Under the pieces are notes generated by a model. It made no database searches. It saw only the letters and a program-made list of their open reading frames with translations, and was not told where the DNA came from. From assembly GCA_021801355.1 (NCBI GenBank), contig JAJYYB010000014.1, positions 1-40,578 on the forward strand: a stretch of 40,578 nt of DNA. The letters run 5' to 3'. Below, one piece after another: positions 23,658 through 31,913 of the stretch (within the stretch, counting starts at the first letter, position 1; every line of letters starts with the position of its first letter). The DNA is from Microcaldota archaeon (lineage in GTDB: Archaea; Micrarchaeota; Micrarchaeia; Micrarchaeales; Micrarchaeaceae). The position numbers and the translations under genes are program-made.

Positions 23658-24212
23658 ATGCCGAGTCCATTGCTCTTTGCGACTTCCAACAAGAATAAGT
23701 TGCGCGAATTCCAAGAGATACTCGGAATGCCTGTCGCGCAGGTGGAGCTAGAGCTTACCGAACCGCAGTCGATGGATGTCGAAGAGGTCGTTAAGGAGAA
23801 GGCAATCCAAGCTTATAGGATGCTCAGCAAGCCGGTCCTCGTGGAAGACACGGGCCTGTTTGTGCGTGCATGGAACGGCTTCCCGGGCGCGCTTGTCAAA
23901 TGGGCCGTAAAGAGCGCAGGCACCAGAGGCATAATCAAAATGCTCGGCGGCGAAGTTGACAGAAATGCAACCGCGAAAACCGCCATAGCGTTTTATGACG
24001 GCAAGTCAACCCACATTTTCTCTGGTTCTATCGAAGGTAAAATATCGACCAAGGTGCTCGGAAAGAGCGGCTTCGGATGGGATCCAATATTCATACCTTT
24101 GGGCGCAGAAAAGAGCTTCGCAGAGATGGGCCCAGCCGAAAAGAACAAGATTTCGATGCGCAGTATGGCGCTCCTCAAGCTGAAGAGATACATCGACCAG
24201 CCTGGTGCATGA
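23658..24212 (+). CDS. XTP/dITP pyrophosphatase (HAM1/RdgB family)
   Basis: This protein of about 184 residues hydrolyses non-canonical purine triphosphates (dITP, XTP) to monophosphates, keeping them out of DNA and RNA. Visible signatures are F-A-T-S-N-K-N-K-L-R-E-F at the N-terminus, V-L-V-E-D-T-G-L and W-N-G-F-P-G-A in the active site, and G-F-G-W-D-P-I-F plus a C-terminal F-A-E-M. The frame opens at 23619; ATG 23658 places the first strand at the family position, while ATG 23619 fits the promoter spacing somewhat better. It abuts the GNAT gene (ATG 24214) directly. Confidence 0.92.
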   Translation: MPSPLLFATSNKNKLREFQEILGMPVAQVELELTEPQSMDVEEVVKEKAIQAYRMLSKPVLVEDTGLFVRAWNGFPGALVKWAVKSAGTRGIIKMLGGEVDRNATAKTAIAFYDGKSTHIFSGSIEGKISTKVLGKSGFGWDPIFIPLGAEKSFAEMGPAEKNKISMRSMALLKLKRYIDQPGA

Positions 24213-24213
24213 T

Positions 24214-24789
24214 ATGGCCAACTATCTTATAAGGGACTTGGATATTGCTGACTGTGCTGATATTATCTCCATATACTACAGCTACTACGACGAGCTCAAA
24301 GCAGGCAACGCCACTATAGGCATTGGCCTTTTCAAGAAGAAGCCGAGCTATGGCAGCGAGGTCAGTTGGTTCGCAGACCTTTACAACAGGGTGCTTGAAG
24401 GCAACGAAGTCGCGAAGGTTGCAGTCGTAGGCGGCAAGGTTGTCGGCCTGTGCAATGTGGGGAGGCGTAGGCCCGGTTCAGAGTCTGAACACATAGGGGG
24501 ACTTGGTATAGCAGTCAAGGACGGGTTTAGGAGCTCAGGGATAGGCACCGCATTGATGGAAGCTGCTCTAAAGGATAGTAGCAAGATGTTCGAGGTCGTG
24601 GTACTCGAAGTTTTCACGATTAACGCGCATGCAATCGCGCTCTACAAGAAGATGGGCTTCGTCGAATACGGCATGCTGCCGCACGCGATCAAAAGAGGGA
24701 CTAGATACTACGATGAATACCTAATGTACAAAGAATTAAGCAAAAAGAAATCGAGGCATACCAGAAAGACCGGCATGCCAGTGCTGTAG
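24214..24789 (+). CDS. GNAT-family N-acetyltransferase
   Basis: The 191-residue protein has the acetyl-CoA-binding motif A as a G-L-G-I-A-V strand followed by R-S-S-G-I-G-T-A-L-M. Motif B follows, with N-A-H-A-I-A-L-Y-K-K-M-G-F, as in RimI-like enzymes and small-molecule acetyltransferases. ATG 24214 follows the pyrophosphatase stop by one base, so the two are co-translated. The substrate is not predictable. The basic tail (K-K-K-S-R-H-T-R-K) is not part of the fold. Confidence 0.88.
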   Translation: MANYLIRDLDIADCADIISIYYSYYDELKAGNATIGIGLFKKKPSYGSEVSWFADLYNRVLEGNEVAKVAVVGGKVVGLCNVGRRRPGSESEHIGGLGIAVKDGFRSSGIGTALMEAALKDSSKMFEVVVLEVFTINAHAIALYKKMGFVEYGMLPHAIKRGTRYYDEYLMYKELSKKKSRHTRKTGMPVL

Positions 24790-24807
24790 CCTTAATAAGC
24801 TTAAAAA

Positions 24808-25098
24808 TTATGGTTCTGTCCTACTGGTGAACTTGACTTCACATCCAAGCGCCCTCAACTTGCGTGCTATGTCATTTGCATTTATTAGGTGCTCAGCTGA
24901 GGCTTTCTCATGCTTGCCCTCATAGTGGTTGGTTGCAAGGACTGCAGCTGCAAGCCCGCCAGTTGGAATCAACACGACAGGAAACATTATGGCTATGGCT
25001 CCTGACATGAAAGCGAAATAAGCCATCGCCAACTTGGTTGCCATGTACGCATAGGCAGCATCGTTTTCCATTCTGCACAGGTAGATTTCCGTATCCAA
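24808..25098 (-). CDS. Small membrane protein, possibly a decayed remnant
   Basis: A 96-codon frame starts at TTG 25098; ATG 25071 is the first ATG. One hydrophobic hairpin (about residues 24-54) is followed by a polar helix ending in the basic L-R-A-L-G-C-E-V-K-F. It has no recognised family. The TTG directly follows an in-frame TAG, and upstream of that TAG the same frame reads A-A-D-R-E-K-R-I-E-K-L-R-K, which looks like coding sequence. Before that, another frame reads I-E-K-S-D-E-L-S-K. The gene may therefore once have extended to about 25200 and been cut by a stop and a frameshift. Confidence 0.45.
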   Translation of the reverse strand: MDTEIYLCRMENDAAYAYMATKLAMAYFAFMSGAIAIMFPVVLIPTGGLAAAVLATNHYEGKHEKASAEHLINANDIARKLRALGCEVKFTSRTEP

Positions 25099-25268
25099 CT
25101 ACTTTCTGAGCTTCTCTATCCTCTTCTCCCTGTCCGCCGCCCAGCTGACTTGCTAAGCTCATCAGATTTTTCTATGCTACTGCTATCAATGCTTTTGTAT
25201 GCGCCAATGGCAAACTACTGGCCTTTGGCAAAGTCTATCTTATCGCGCCGAAAGGCAGGCCTTCGCTC

Positions 25269-25823
25269 CTAAAATCTTTCTTTTTCTTCGGATGGCGCCT
25301 TCTCCCCTTCATCTTCGCCAGCAGCCTCGCCCAGCGCGCCTAGCATCTGACCCAAGGCGATCATGCTCTTTGCCATCTGGATTTCGCTCTCAATCGCGGG
25401 TAATACTGCCCTGAGCTCTCTTTCTGTAACCCCGATTTCTATCAGCTTCTTCTCCCTGTCGGTGAAATCGCTGCTTTTACTAATCAAAGCTTCATCCATT
25501 GGAAGCTCCTCGCTCCATGTGCCGTTCTTCTTTGTCAGCTCCACCGCGCGGTTCACTACTTCGTCTATCGAGCGCTTCAGCTGGAACTTCTTTTCTATCG
25601 TCATGCCGTTCCATATTTTGTCGCTCTCATTTAGGTATCTCTTAAGCACAACTACCTCCGCTTCCATAGCCTCCAGGCTGACAAGCATCTTCTTCGTCTC
25701 ATCCTTCTCCTCCAGCAGACCATCATAGTATTTCGCTATAATTTCACCATCTTTTACTGTCTTATCAGCCAGCTCGTACAGTTGTTCCACTGCATCTTTG
25801 GTTTTTGGTGCTTGTTTCTCCAT
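25269..25823 (-). CDS. Coiled-coil protein, unknown function
   Basis: The 184-residue protein is highly charged and mostly helical, without membrane segments or signal peptide. It shows heptad-like stretches around 10-75 and 120-165, and an acidic, Ala/Gly/Glu-rich tail. No domain is recognised. ATG 25823 has a TATA-like CTTTAAATATTA about 45 bases upstream on the minus strand. The 170 bases between this gene and the next small membrane ORF contain the suspected decayed coding sequence. The 223 bases on its other side, to 26046, show nothing supportable. Confidence 0.65.
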   Translation of the reverse strand: MEKQAPKTKDAVEQLYELADKTVKDGEIIAKYYDGLLEEKDETKKMLVSLEAMEAEVVVLKRYLNESDKIWNGMTIEKKFQLKRSIDEVVNRAVELTKKNGTWSEELPMDEALISKSSDFTDREKKLIEIGVTERELRAVLPAIESEIQMAKSMIALGQMLGALGEAAGEDEGEKAPSEEKERF

Positions 25824-26046
25824 TTTATCAATCCTATGTAGTGATTATCCTTATCTCTAAATTAATATTTAAAGGCTTCCTACCTGTAATCGCGATTTTT
25901 GATCGTTTCAAAATATTGCTCAGAATACGGAGCGCTCTATACATCAAAAATGCTACCCCTAATTAATTAGACGCAGAAAGAAGGAATATAATCTAAGCAT
26001 GCTTTGTGCCAGCTGTACGTGCAATCAATATGATGCTATTTGCCGA

Positions 26047-26193
26047 TCACTCGCCAAAATCAGTTGTTTCGAATTCTGTAGGTTCGTAATCTACCTCTGC
26101 CGTCTCTACGTCTTCTGGGCCGTAACCTACGACTTCCACAGAGTCAGAATCGATAAATTTCTTTGCCTTCTTGGTCTTAGTCTTGCTTGCCAT
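26047..26193 (-). CDS. 48-residue acidic small protein
   Basis: From ATG 26193 the product has a basic head (M-A-S-K-T-K-T-K-K-A-K-K) and a strongly acidic tail rich in Glu, Asp, Val and Thr. On the minus strand a TATA-like CTTATATATC lies about 45 bases before the ATG, followed by a G-rich GGTGGGG close to the start that could act as a ribosome-binding site. The frame can be extended to 26262, but the promoter lies inside that extension. No family is recognised; the basic/acidic polarity suggests a disordered binding protein (inference). Confidence 0.5.
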   Translation of the reverse strand: MASKTKTKKAKKFIDSDSVEVVGYGPEDVETAEVDYEPTEFETTDFGE

Positions 26194-26377
26194 AACCCCA
26201 CCATCGACTAAAAAATCATCGTTGTGCCAGATATATAAGGGTTTCCTATAAAGTACCTGCATCCGGAAATTACTGCCATATCATGAATCAGATTTGGTGC
26301 ACATCAAATCATCTCTTGCCCTCGAAAGCATAGGAAAGCCTTATTTACTTATTCCTCCAAATTAATAGTGTGTGAGT

Positions 26378-26995
26378 ATGGTGACGAAGGATATGCCGGC
26401 AGAGGCACAAGTGCAGGCCAAGAAGGTCATAGCACTGGATGTAGACGGCACCATAGCTGACCTTGCAACCCAGATAATGAAGATCGTAAAGGAGCGCTAC
26501 GGAGTCGAGCTTACGATGGAACAGATGACCAAGTACCATGTCGAGGAGCTAGTCCCTGGCATGACAAGGCCGGAGTTCGTAGACATACTAAGGCAGATAT
26601 GGGGCAATTACAAGGAAATCGGCTTGGTCGACAATCAGATACCCCAGATTCTCAAAGATGTGCATGCTGATTACGAGATACATGTGGTTACAGCAGCGGT
26701 AGGTACGGATGACCAGATAAAGGACTGGCTCAGGATAAACAACATAACATACGACAAGTTCGTGCATGTCGCGCGTCAGGCTGACAAGCAGAAGGAGGGC
26801 GCCGACATATACGTGGACGACTACTTTGAAGTGGCCAAGCAGGTCGCAGTTCTCGATAAGAACGTGATAATAATAAAGCAGCCATGGAGTGAGATAGACG
26901 AACAGACAATACTCAGCAGCCACAACAGGATAGTGGTTGCCCAGACGTGGATAGATGTCAGGGAACTCTTGCTGCCTAAGATGCTAAGGAAGTAA
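26378..26995 (+). CDS. HAD-superfamily 5'-nucleotidase-like phosphatase
   Basis: This protein of about 205 residues has the HAD nucleophile motif A-L-D-V-D-G-T-I-A-D near residue 20, a C1-type helical cap (about 40-85), a V-V-T-A-A motif II and I-Y-V-D-D-Y as the acidic motif IV. The layout matches the NT5C/deoxyribonucleotidase-like branch that dephosphorylates nucleoside monophosphates. Substrate assignment is tentative. GTG 26372 is an alternative start two codons upstream. TTATTTACTTATT about 30 bases upstream is a plausible TATA element. Confidence 0.82.
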   Translation: MVTKDMPAEAQVQAKKVIALDVDGTIADLATQIMKIVKERYGVELTMEQMTKYHVEELVPGMTRPEFVDILRQIWGNYKEIGLVDNQIPQILKDVHADYEIHVVTAAVGTDDQIKDWLRINNITYDKFVHVARQADKQKEGADIYVDDYFEVAKQVAVLDKNVIIIKQPWSEIDEQTILSSHNRIVVAQTWIDVRELLLPKMLRK

Positions 26996-27039
26996 AACAG
27001 CAGCGCTCCGTTCCTTTGGTTCAAAACGCTACTCTAGAG

Positions 27040-27681
27040 ATGCACCTCTCAAACATGGCGATAATCACGGGCAACTGGGAAGATATATTCAGTTCTGAAG
27101 GGGTAACTTGGCATGGCGTACAGGAGGACGTTCCTAAAATCGCCCACATATTGAAGCACGTAAGGGCAAATAAAATCCTTGACCTTGGCTGTGGCACTGG
27201 TAGGCATACAATCTACCTTGCAAAGAAAGGCTTCAATGTATACGGATTCGACATGTCTGTTACAGGAATACGCTACACAAAGCGGCGTCTAAAAGCCAAA
27301 GGGCTCAAGGCGCACATTTCGGTGCACGATATGTCAGCAGGCATACCATACAGAAGCGGCTTCTTTGATGCTCTTATATCAATTCAGGTAATAGACCACA
27401 ATACTGCAAAAGGCCTTAGGAGCACTATAAATGAGATATATAGGGTGCTGAGAAAAGGCGGCACACTCTTCGTCTCGGTGCAGAGCAAGCGCGCCCTGGC
27501 AGGTAACAAGCACAGGTTCCTCTCGAAGTACACATACATACCGCTGGATGGCGGCGAGAAGGGCTTATTGCACCACTATTTCACTGCAGGTACATTGCGC
27601 AGCGCATTCAAGAACTTCGATATAAAAGACGTGCACTTGGACTCTTATGGCCAACTATGTATTTTGGCTACTAAGCCTTGA
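27040..27681 (+). CDS. Class I SAM-dependent methyltransferase
   Basis: The protein of about 213 residues has motif I I-L-D-L-G-C-G-T-G-R-H, the strand-2 acidic end V-Y-G-F-D-M-S, and the motif IV region F-D-A-L-I-S-I-Q-V. The N-terminus resembles other members with W-E-D-I-F before the SAM fold, so ATG 27055 is also a good start; the frame opens at TTG 27016. It follows the HAD gene closely, so the two may be co-transcribed. Its 3' end overlaps the convergent prs gene by 11 bases. The substrate is unknown. Confidence 0.85.
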   Translation: MHLSNMAIITGNWEDIFSSEGVTWHGVQEDVPKIAHILKHVRANKILDLGCGTGRHTIYLAKKGFNVYGFDMSVTGIRYTKRRLKAKGLKAHISVHDMSAGIPYRSGFFDALISIQVIDHNTAKGLRSTINEIYRVLRKGGTLFVSVQSKRALAGNKHRFLSKYTYIPLDGGEKGLLHHYFTAGTLRSAFKNFDIKDVHLDSYGQLCILATKP

Positions 27682-28546
27682 GAGAAGTGGCTATTTGGCC
27701 ACCTATATCAAGAATCTTTGCACCATCGTAAGGTACAGTGTTGGTGCCAAATATTTCGGATACGCCTGCACCTTTCATCCTGTCCTTCGCACCGCTTGCC
27801 ATTACCAGGTGGGTAGCAACTGCAACCACCTTTTCGGCACCCTTTGAGAGTACCTCCCTGGAAGCCTGCGCTATAGTGCCTCCGGTGCTTATTATGTCAT
27901 CAATTATCACAACGTCCTTGCCCTTGAATGAGCCTACGAGCGGTGCCTCTATCTTCACCTCCCACGTGATGCTGTCCCTCACCTTGTCTATGTGAGAGTA
28001 CTTGCAGCCCAGTATCTCAGCAAGCTCCTTAGCCCTGGCAACGCCTCCCTTATCCGGCGCAAGTACTATCGGATCGTTCAGTATCTTTGATATAGCCTTG
28101 GCCTGAACTGGCACCGGGTCCACTATGCAGACCCTGCCATTGAACGCATCGAAAGGGGTGCTCTTATGAGGCTGCACAACTGCGAGCGAAGATACCCCTA
28201 CTGAATTGATAAGCCTCAATACTGCCTGCGAGCTTATCGCCTCCCCATCAAGGAACCTCCTGTCCTGCCTCAGGTATGCCATGTAAGGAACTACGGCCGT
28301 TATGCTTTTAGCCCCCAGCTCCCTTGCAGTGTCTGCCATGAGAAGGAGCTCCATTATATGCTTGTCCTGCGGACTGTATGTTGACTGAACGAGGACGACG
28401 TCCTCGCCCTCAATGCCTTCTGGCATCTTTACATAAGACTCGCCATCAGGGAAGAGCTTTGACACCGCCTTTACCGATCTAGCGTGCAGTGACTTCCCTA
28501 TGCTATCCTCCAGGCCGTTCGATGCCGGGCCTCCAATGACAAGCAT
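27671..28546 (-). CDS. prs: Ribose-phosphate pyrophosphokinase
   Basis: The 291-residue enzyme makes PRPP from ribose 5-phosphate and ATP for nucleotide, histidine and tryptophan synthesis. Visible signatures are F-P-D-G-E-S-Y, Q-S-T-Y-S-P-Q-D-K-H-I-M-E-L, R-Q-D-R-R-F and the PRPP loop V-I-I-D-D-I-I-S-T-G-G-T. The length fits archaeal class enzymes, slightly shorter than bacterial ones. On the minus strand a CTTTTAAG element about 25 bases before ATG 28546 overlaps an inverted repeat, AGACTT/AAGTCT (28565-28578), which could be an operator. Confidence 0.95.
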   Translation of the reverse strand: MLVIGGPASNGLEDSIGKSLHARSVKAVSKLFPDGESYVKMPEGIEGEDVVLVQSTYSPQDKHIMELLLMADTARELGAKSITAVVPYMAYLRQDRRFLDGEAISSQAVLRLINSVGVSSLAVVQPHKSTPFDAFNGRVCIVDPVPVQAKAISKILNDPIVLAPDKGGVARAKELAEILGCKYSHIDKVRDSITWEVKIEAPLVGSFKGKDVVIIDDIISTGGTIAQASREVLSKGAEKVVAVATHLVMASGAKDRMKGAGVSEIFGTNTVPYDGAKILDIGGQIATSLKA

Positions 28547-28616
28547 AATGAGTTATTAGAATTCAGACTTAAAAGTCTTCTCATCACAGACCCAAAGCGC
28601 TATGTGCATAGCAAAG

Positions 28617-29396
28617 TCATACTTCGTCCTTCTTGCTGAAAAGCTCGTCGGCCCTTTTTTTCGCTATAGCGGTTTTCAGCAACTGTATCGCGAAGGCCGG
28701 GTCTACGGACTTGGGGCACACCTTCGAGCAGGAGCCCGAGAACTCGCAGCCCCATACATTATCGCCGGTGTCAAGGTACTCTAGTCTCTTGTCGCCCGCC
28801 TGGTCCTTAGAATCAGCGTAATACCTGTAAGCCTGCGCGAGCGCCTGCGGGCCGGCGAAGTTCTTGTTTATGTTCGATACAGGGCATGCATCGACGCAAA
28901 GCCCGCACTTTATGCATTCGGAGAACGGCAGGAAATTGTCGCGCTGGGCATCGGTTTGCATGAACTCCTTTTCATGGCTGTACTTCTCTGATGGATTGTT
29001 CCTCATTATCCAAGGCTTCATAGCCTTGTGGTGCTCAAAAAAGTCATCGAAGTCTGTCACAAGCCCCCTAAGTATCGGGTGGCCGTGCATAGGCTCTACG
29101 GTTATGGTATTGCTCTGCTCCCTAAGCACGTTCGTCTCGCATGCCAGCGCCGGCCTGCCGTTTATCACCATAGCGCAGGAGCCGCATATCCCCATCCTGC
29201 AGCTATACCTCATCGATATCTTCTTGTCCTCGCTCTCGTTTATGCCTATAAGCGCATCAAGCACCGTGGTAAGGTTTGTCACGTTCAGGTCTCGGGCTGA
29301 CCTGCTGAAAGACTCCGTGTTCGGATCAAACGAGTTTACCACGAATTTTACTTTCTGCGTATAGTCAGTTTTAGCAGCTTTCGCTTTTTTAGCCAT
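28617..29396 (-). CDS. sdhB: Succinate dehydrogenase/fumarate reductase iron-sulfur subunit
   Basis: The 259-residue electron-transfer subunit has the 2Fe-2S plant-type ligands in S-C-R-M-G-I-C-G-S-C with a distal A-L-A-C, then the bacterial-ferredoxin-like domain with C-I-K-C-G-L-C-V-D-A-C-P and C-E-F-S-G-S-C-S-K-V-C-P-K. It passes electrons between the flavin subunit and the membrane anchors. ATG 29396 is chosen over the frame opening at 29471. It overlaps the anchor gene by 8 bases and is last in the operon sdhA, anchor 1, anchor 2, sdhB. The direction in vivo is not decided by sequence. Confidence 0.95.
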   Translation of the reverse strand: MAKKAKAAKTDYTQKVKFVVNSFDPNTESFSRSARDLNVTNLTTVLDALIGINESEDKKISMRYSCRMGICGSCAMVINGRPALACETNVLREQSNTITVEPMHGHPILRGLVTDFDDFFEHHKAMKPWIMRNNPSEKYSHEKEFMQTDAQRDNFLPFSECIKCGLCVDACPVSNINKNFAGPQALAQAYRYYADSKDQAGDKRLEYLDTGDNVWGCEFSGSCSKVCPKSVDPAFAIQLLKTAIAKKRADELFSKKDEV

Positions 29397-29598
29397 GCAT
29401 AAACACCTCCCAGAAACCCAGGATGCCGTAAACCAATGAGGCAACGCCCAAAAGGAACGCGAAAACATCAAGTATTATAGGGAACAACTGAACCGGAAAG
29501 AAGGCATAGACAAGCGATATCACCGCAACGAGCCAGAGCAGGACGGGCACACCTATCATCGCGCCGTAGAAAAATCTCATTGTTTCGAATCCGCTCAT
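29389..29598 (-). CDS. Succinate dehydrogenase membrane anchor subunit 2
   Basis: The 69-residue protein starts at an ATG that overlaps the stop of the preceding gene (ATGA) and ends 8 bases inside sdhB, so its place in the operon is firm. It has two hydrophobic helices (about 12-35 and 40-63). It is too short to be recognised by sequence alone; the call rests on position. ATG 29610 would add four residues. It presumably anchors the SDH catalytic subunits and helps bind quinone. Confidence 0.72.
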   Translation of the reverse strand: MSGFETMRFFYGAMIGVPVLLWLVAVISLVYAFFPVQLFPIILDVFAFLLGVASLVYGILGFWEVFMHG

Positions 29599-30008
29599 AC
29601 TGTCCACCATACCAGCATTATAAAGAAGCCCATGAGCCAAAGCAGCATCGCGCCGTAAGGCATGATATCGAAGAATCCTGTCCTTACCTTGTATTTTGAC
29701 TTTTCGAGGAAGACACGCTCCTGGCTGAAATGACCGAATGATAGCCCCCCGGTGCTTATCATAGAAAGCATTTTCACGCTTTCGAAGAGCTGCGGCGTTA
29801 TGAGCACCCACACCAGCGCGGTCAGGAGCTTTATCAGCAATAGCGGCACAGAGATGAGAAATGAAAGCAGCAGCACTATGCCGTATATCATCGATATAAA
29901 GACGAGTATCCTGAAGAAGAGCATGTGGATGAAGCCCTCTATGTCAAATCCCGCCAGCCTTATTATGTTTGATTGGCTTCCCCTCATATCGTAAAGCTTC
30001 TTCTCCAT
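29595..30008 (-). CDS. Succinate dehydrogenase membrane anchor subunit 1
   Basis: The 137-residue membrane protein is encoded 9 bases after sdhA. The hydrophobic stretch at about 27-78 is long enough for two helices, and a third lies near 115-136, with a polar, basic segment (90-112) between. His28 and His92 are the only obvious haem-ligand candidates. No Cys-rich CCG motif is present, which argues against the type E anchor. The call is made from operon position and topology, since sequence similarity to known SdhC is not evident. Confidence 0.72.
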   Translation of the reverse strand: MEKKLYDMRGSQSNIIRLAGFDIEGFIHMLFFRILVFISMIYGIVLLLSFLISVPLLLIKLLTALVWVLITPQLFESVKMLSMISTGGLSFGHFSQERVFLEKSKYKVRTGFFDIMPYGAMLLWLMGFFIMLVWWTV

Positions 30009-30017
30009 CGCCCTTAC

Positions 30018-31769
30018 CTAATACTTCCTCTCCTCCGGCTTCCATTTTGTTATTTTGACCGGAATGTAAGAGAGCTTGACCCCTCCGCTTGCCATCTTAT
30101 AAGCTATAGTATGCTTCATCCATCTCTTGTCGTCCCTCTTCGGATAGTCCCTTCTCGCGTGCGCACCCCTAGACTCCTTCCTGTTTATCGCGCCCGCTAC
30201 CACGACGCAAGCAAGGTCTATCATGTTGCCGATCTCGATCGTGTCCCTAAGGTTGGTGTTGTATACGCGGCTCTTGTCGTCTACATAAATCTTTCCGTAC
30301 AGCCTCTTGAGCTTAGCCAGTTCAGTCCTTGCCTGCTTAAGCGAATTAAGATTCCTGAAAGCGCCCACCTTTACATCCATTACCCTCCATAACGCCTTCC
30401 TCAAATCGTACGGGTTTTCCGAACCGTTGCTGTCCAGCAGCTTGTTCAGCTTGTCCTCCTGCGAATCTATGAGCTTCTTGGTCTTGTGCGACAGCTCCGT
30501 TGTAGCGCCTCCGCTCTTTGCCAATTGCACTGCGGCATTCCCTGCCATCTTTCCCCAAATCACGCACTGGCTTAGCGAGTTGCTGCCTAACCTATTGGCT
30601 CCGTGGACGCTTACACATCCGCACTCTCCCACCGCCCAAAGGCCTGTCGTCGATTTTTTGTCGTTAAGCATAACCTTGCCGTTTATGTCGGTGTGTATGC
30701 CGCCCATCGTGAAGTGCGCCACTGGGGCTACTGGCAGAGGCTCCTTGGCAGGATCAACGCCTATCATCTTCAACGCGATTTCCTTAACCATAGGCAATCT
30801 TTCGGCTATCTTCTCTTCACCAAGATGCCTTAAGTCAAGGTGCACGAAATTCATGTCTCCGAATCTCGGATCAGTAAGTCCCCTTCCCTCCTCTATCTCG
30901 GTTATAATTGATCTTGATACTATGTCGCGCGGAGCCAATTCCATCTTGTTCTTGGCGTAGCGCTCCATGAACCTTTCGCCCTTAGAATTGATCAGGTAAG
31001 CGCCCTCGCCTCTTGAGGCTTCTGTTATGAGTATGCCGCTTGGCACTAGTCCAGTTGGGTGGAATTGCACGAATTCCATGTTCTTGAGAGGAAGCCCAGC
31101 ATTGTAAGCCAATGCTGCACCGTCTCCAGTGCACGAATAAGCGTTCGTCGTAAAGCCGTATATGCGCGCGAATCCTCCAGTCCCTATTATGCCGGCCTTT
31201 GCAACGAAAGCCCTCATGGTGCCGCTAGCCATGTCAAGCGCAGTTATCGCCCTGAAGGCCCCTTTCTCCATCACCAAGCCCGTAGCCAGGTATTCATGAA
31301 ATATTTTTATGTTGTCAAATTCCAGCAGGTTATCATAAAGAGCACTGAGCATGAAGAATCCTGTCTTGTCAGATGCGAAGGCAGTCCTCGGTATGCTCAT
31401 ACCGCCGAACGGGCGCAGCACTATCTTGCCATTGTTATCCCTGTTCCATGGCACACCTAGATGGTCAAAAAGCTTTATCTCCTCGGGTGCGTGCTTGACA
31501 AGTAGCTCTACTGCATCCTGGTCGCCAAGAAAATCTCCTCCCTTGGCGGTGTCATAGCCGTGAAGGTCCTCGCTGTCTCCATGCTCGCCAGGATACAACA
31601 CCCCTGATATGCCTCCTTCAGCTGAAACAGAATGGCTCCTCATAGCATGAAGCTTTGATATAACCGCAATACGCGCCTTGCCGTTTGATGCTATCGCAGC
31701 CTGGAGCGCAGCCCTCATTCCAGCCAGTCCGCTTCCAAGTATAACTATATCATAGTCGAGGACTTCCAT
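30018..31769 (-). CDS. sdhA: Succinate dehydrogenase/fumarate reductase flavoprotein subunit
   Basis: The 583-residue subunit has the N-terminal FAD-binding D-I-V-I-L-G-S-G-L-A-G-M, the H-S-V-S-A-E-G-G segment that carries covalent FAD in the family, Q-F-H-P-T-G in the active site, L-A-P-R-D-I-V-S-R with the catalytic Arg, and H-F-T-M-G-G-I. It oxidises succinate or reduces fumarate. It is first in the four-gene operon, with a TATA-like TATTTTAAAG about 35 bases before ATG 31769. It is divergent from fumC across 144 bases, so consecutive steps of the cycle are adjacent. Confidence 0.96.
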   Translation of the reverse strand: MEVLDYDIVILGSGLAGMRAALQAAIASNGKARIAVISKLHAMRSHSVSAEGGISGVLYPGEHGDSEDLHGYDTAKGGDFLGDQDAVELLVKHAPEEIKLFDHLGVPWNRDNNGKIVLRPFGGMSIPRTAFASDKTGFFMLSALYDNLLEFDNIKIFHEYLATGLVMEKGAFRAITALDMASGTMRAFVAKAGIIGTGGFARIYGFTTNAYSCTGDGAALAYNAGLPLKNMEFVQFHPTGLVPSGILITEASRGEGAYLINSKGERFMERYAKNKMELAPRDIVSRSIITEIEEGRGLTDPRFGDMNFVHLDLRHLGEEKIAERLPMVKEIALKMIGVDPAKEPLPVAPVAHFTMGGIHTDINGKVMLNDKKSTTGLWAVGECGCVSVHGANRLGSNSLSQCVIWGKMAGNAAVQLAKSGGATTELSHKTKKLIDSQEDKLNKLLDSNGSENPYDLRKALWRVMDVKVGAFRNLNSLKQARTELAKLKRLYGKIYVDDKSRVYNTNLRDTIEIGNMIDLACVVVAGAINRKESRGAHARRDYPKRDDKRWMKHTIAYKMASGGVKLSYIPVKITKWKPEERKY

Positions 31770-31913
31770 ATTTTAACATTATTTGTAATCATCTTTAAAA
31801 TACTAACGCAAACACCCTTGCAGTTGCAAGCACAGAACGCAACTAGCAAAATAGCTAAAGTCTAAAAGCTTTTGATGCTAATCCAAAATAAGGGTTAATA
31901 ATTCGTTGATTTT

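Noticed and set aside
30307-30960. 217-codon ORF opposite sdhA
   Set aside because: Shadow of a confident flavoprotein gene; no domain or promoter of its own.
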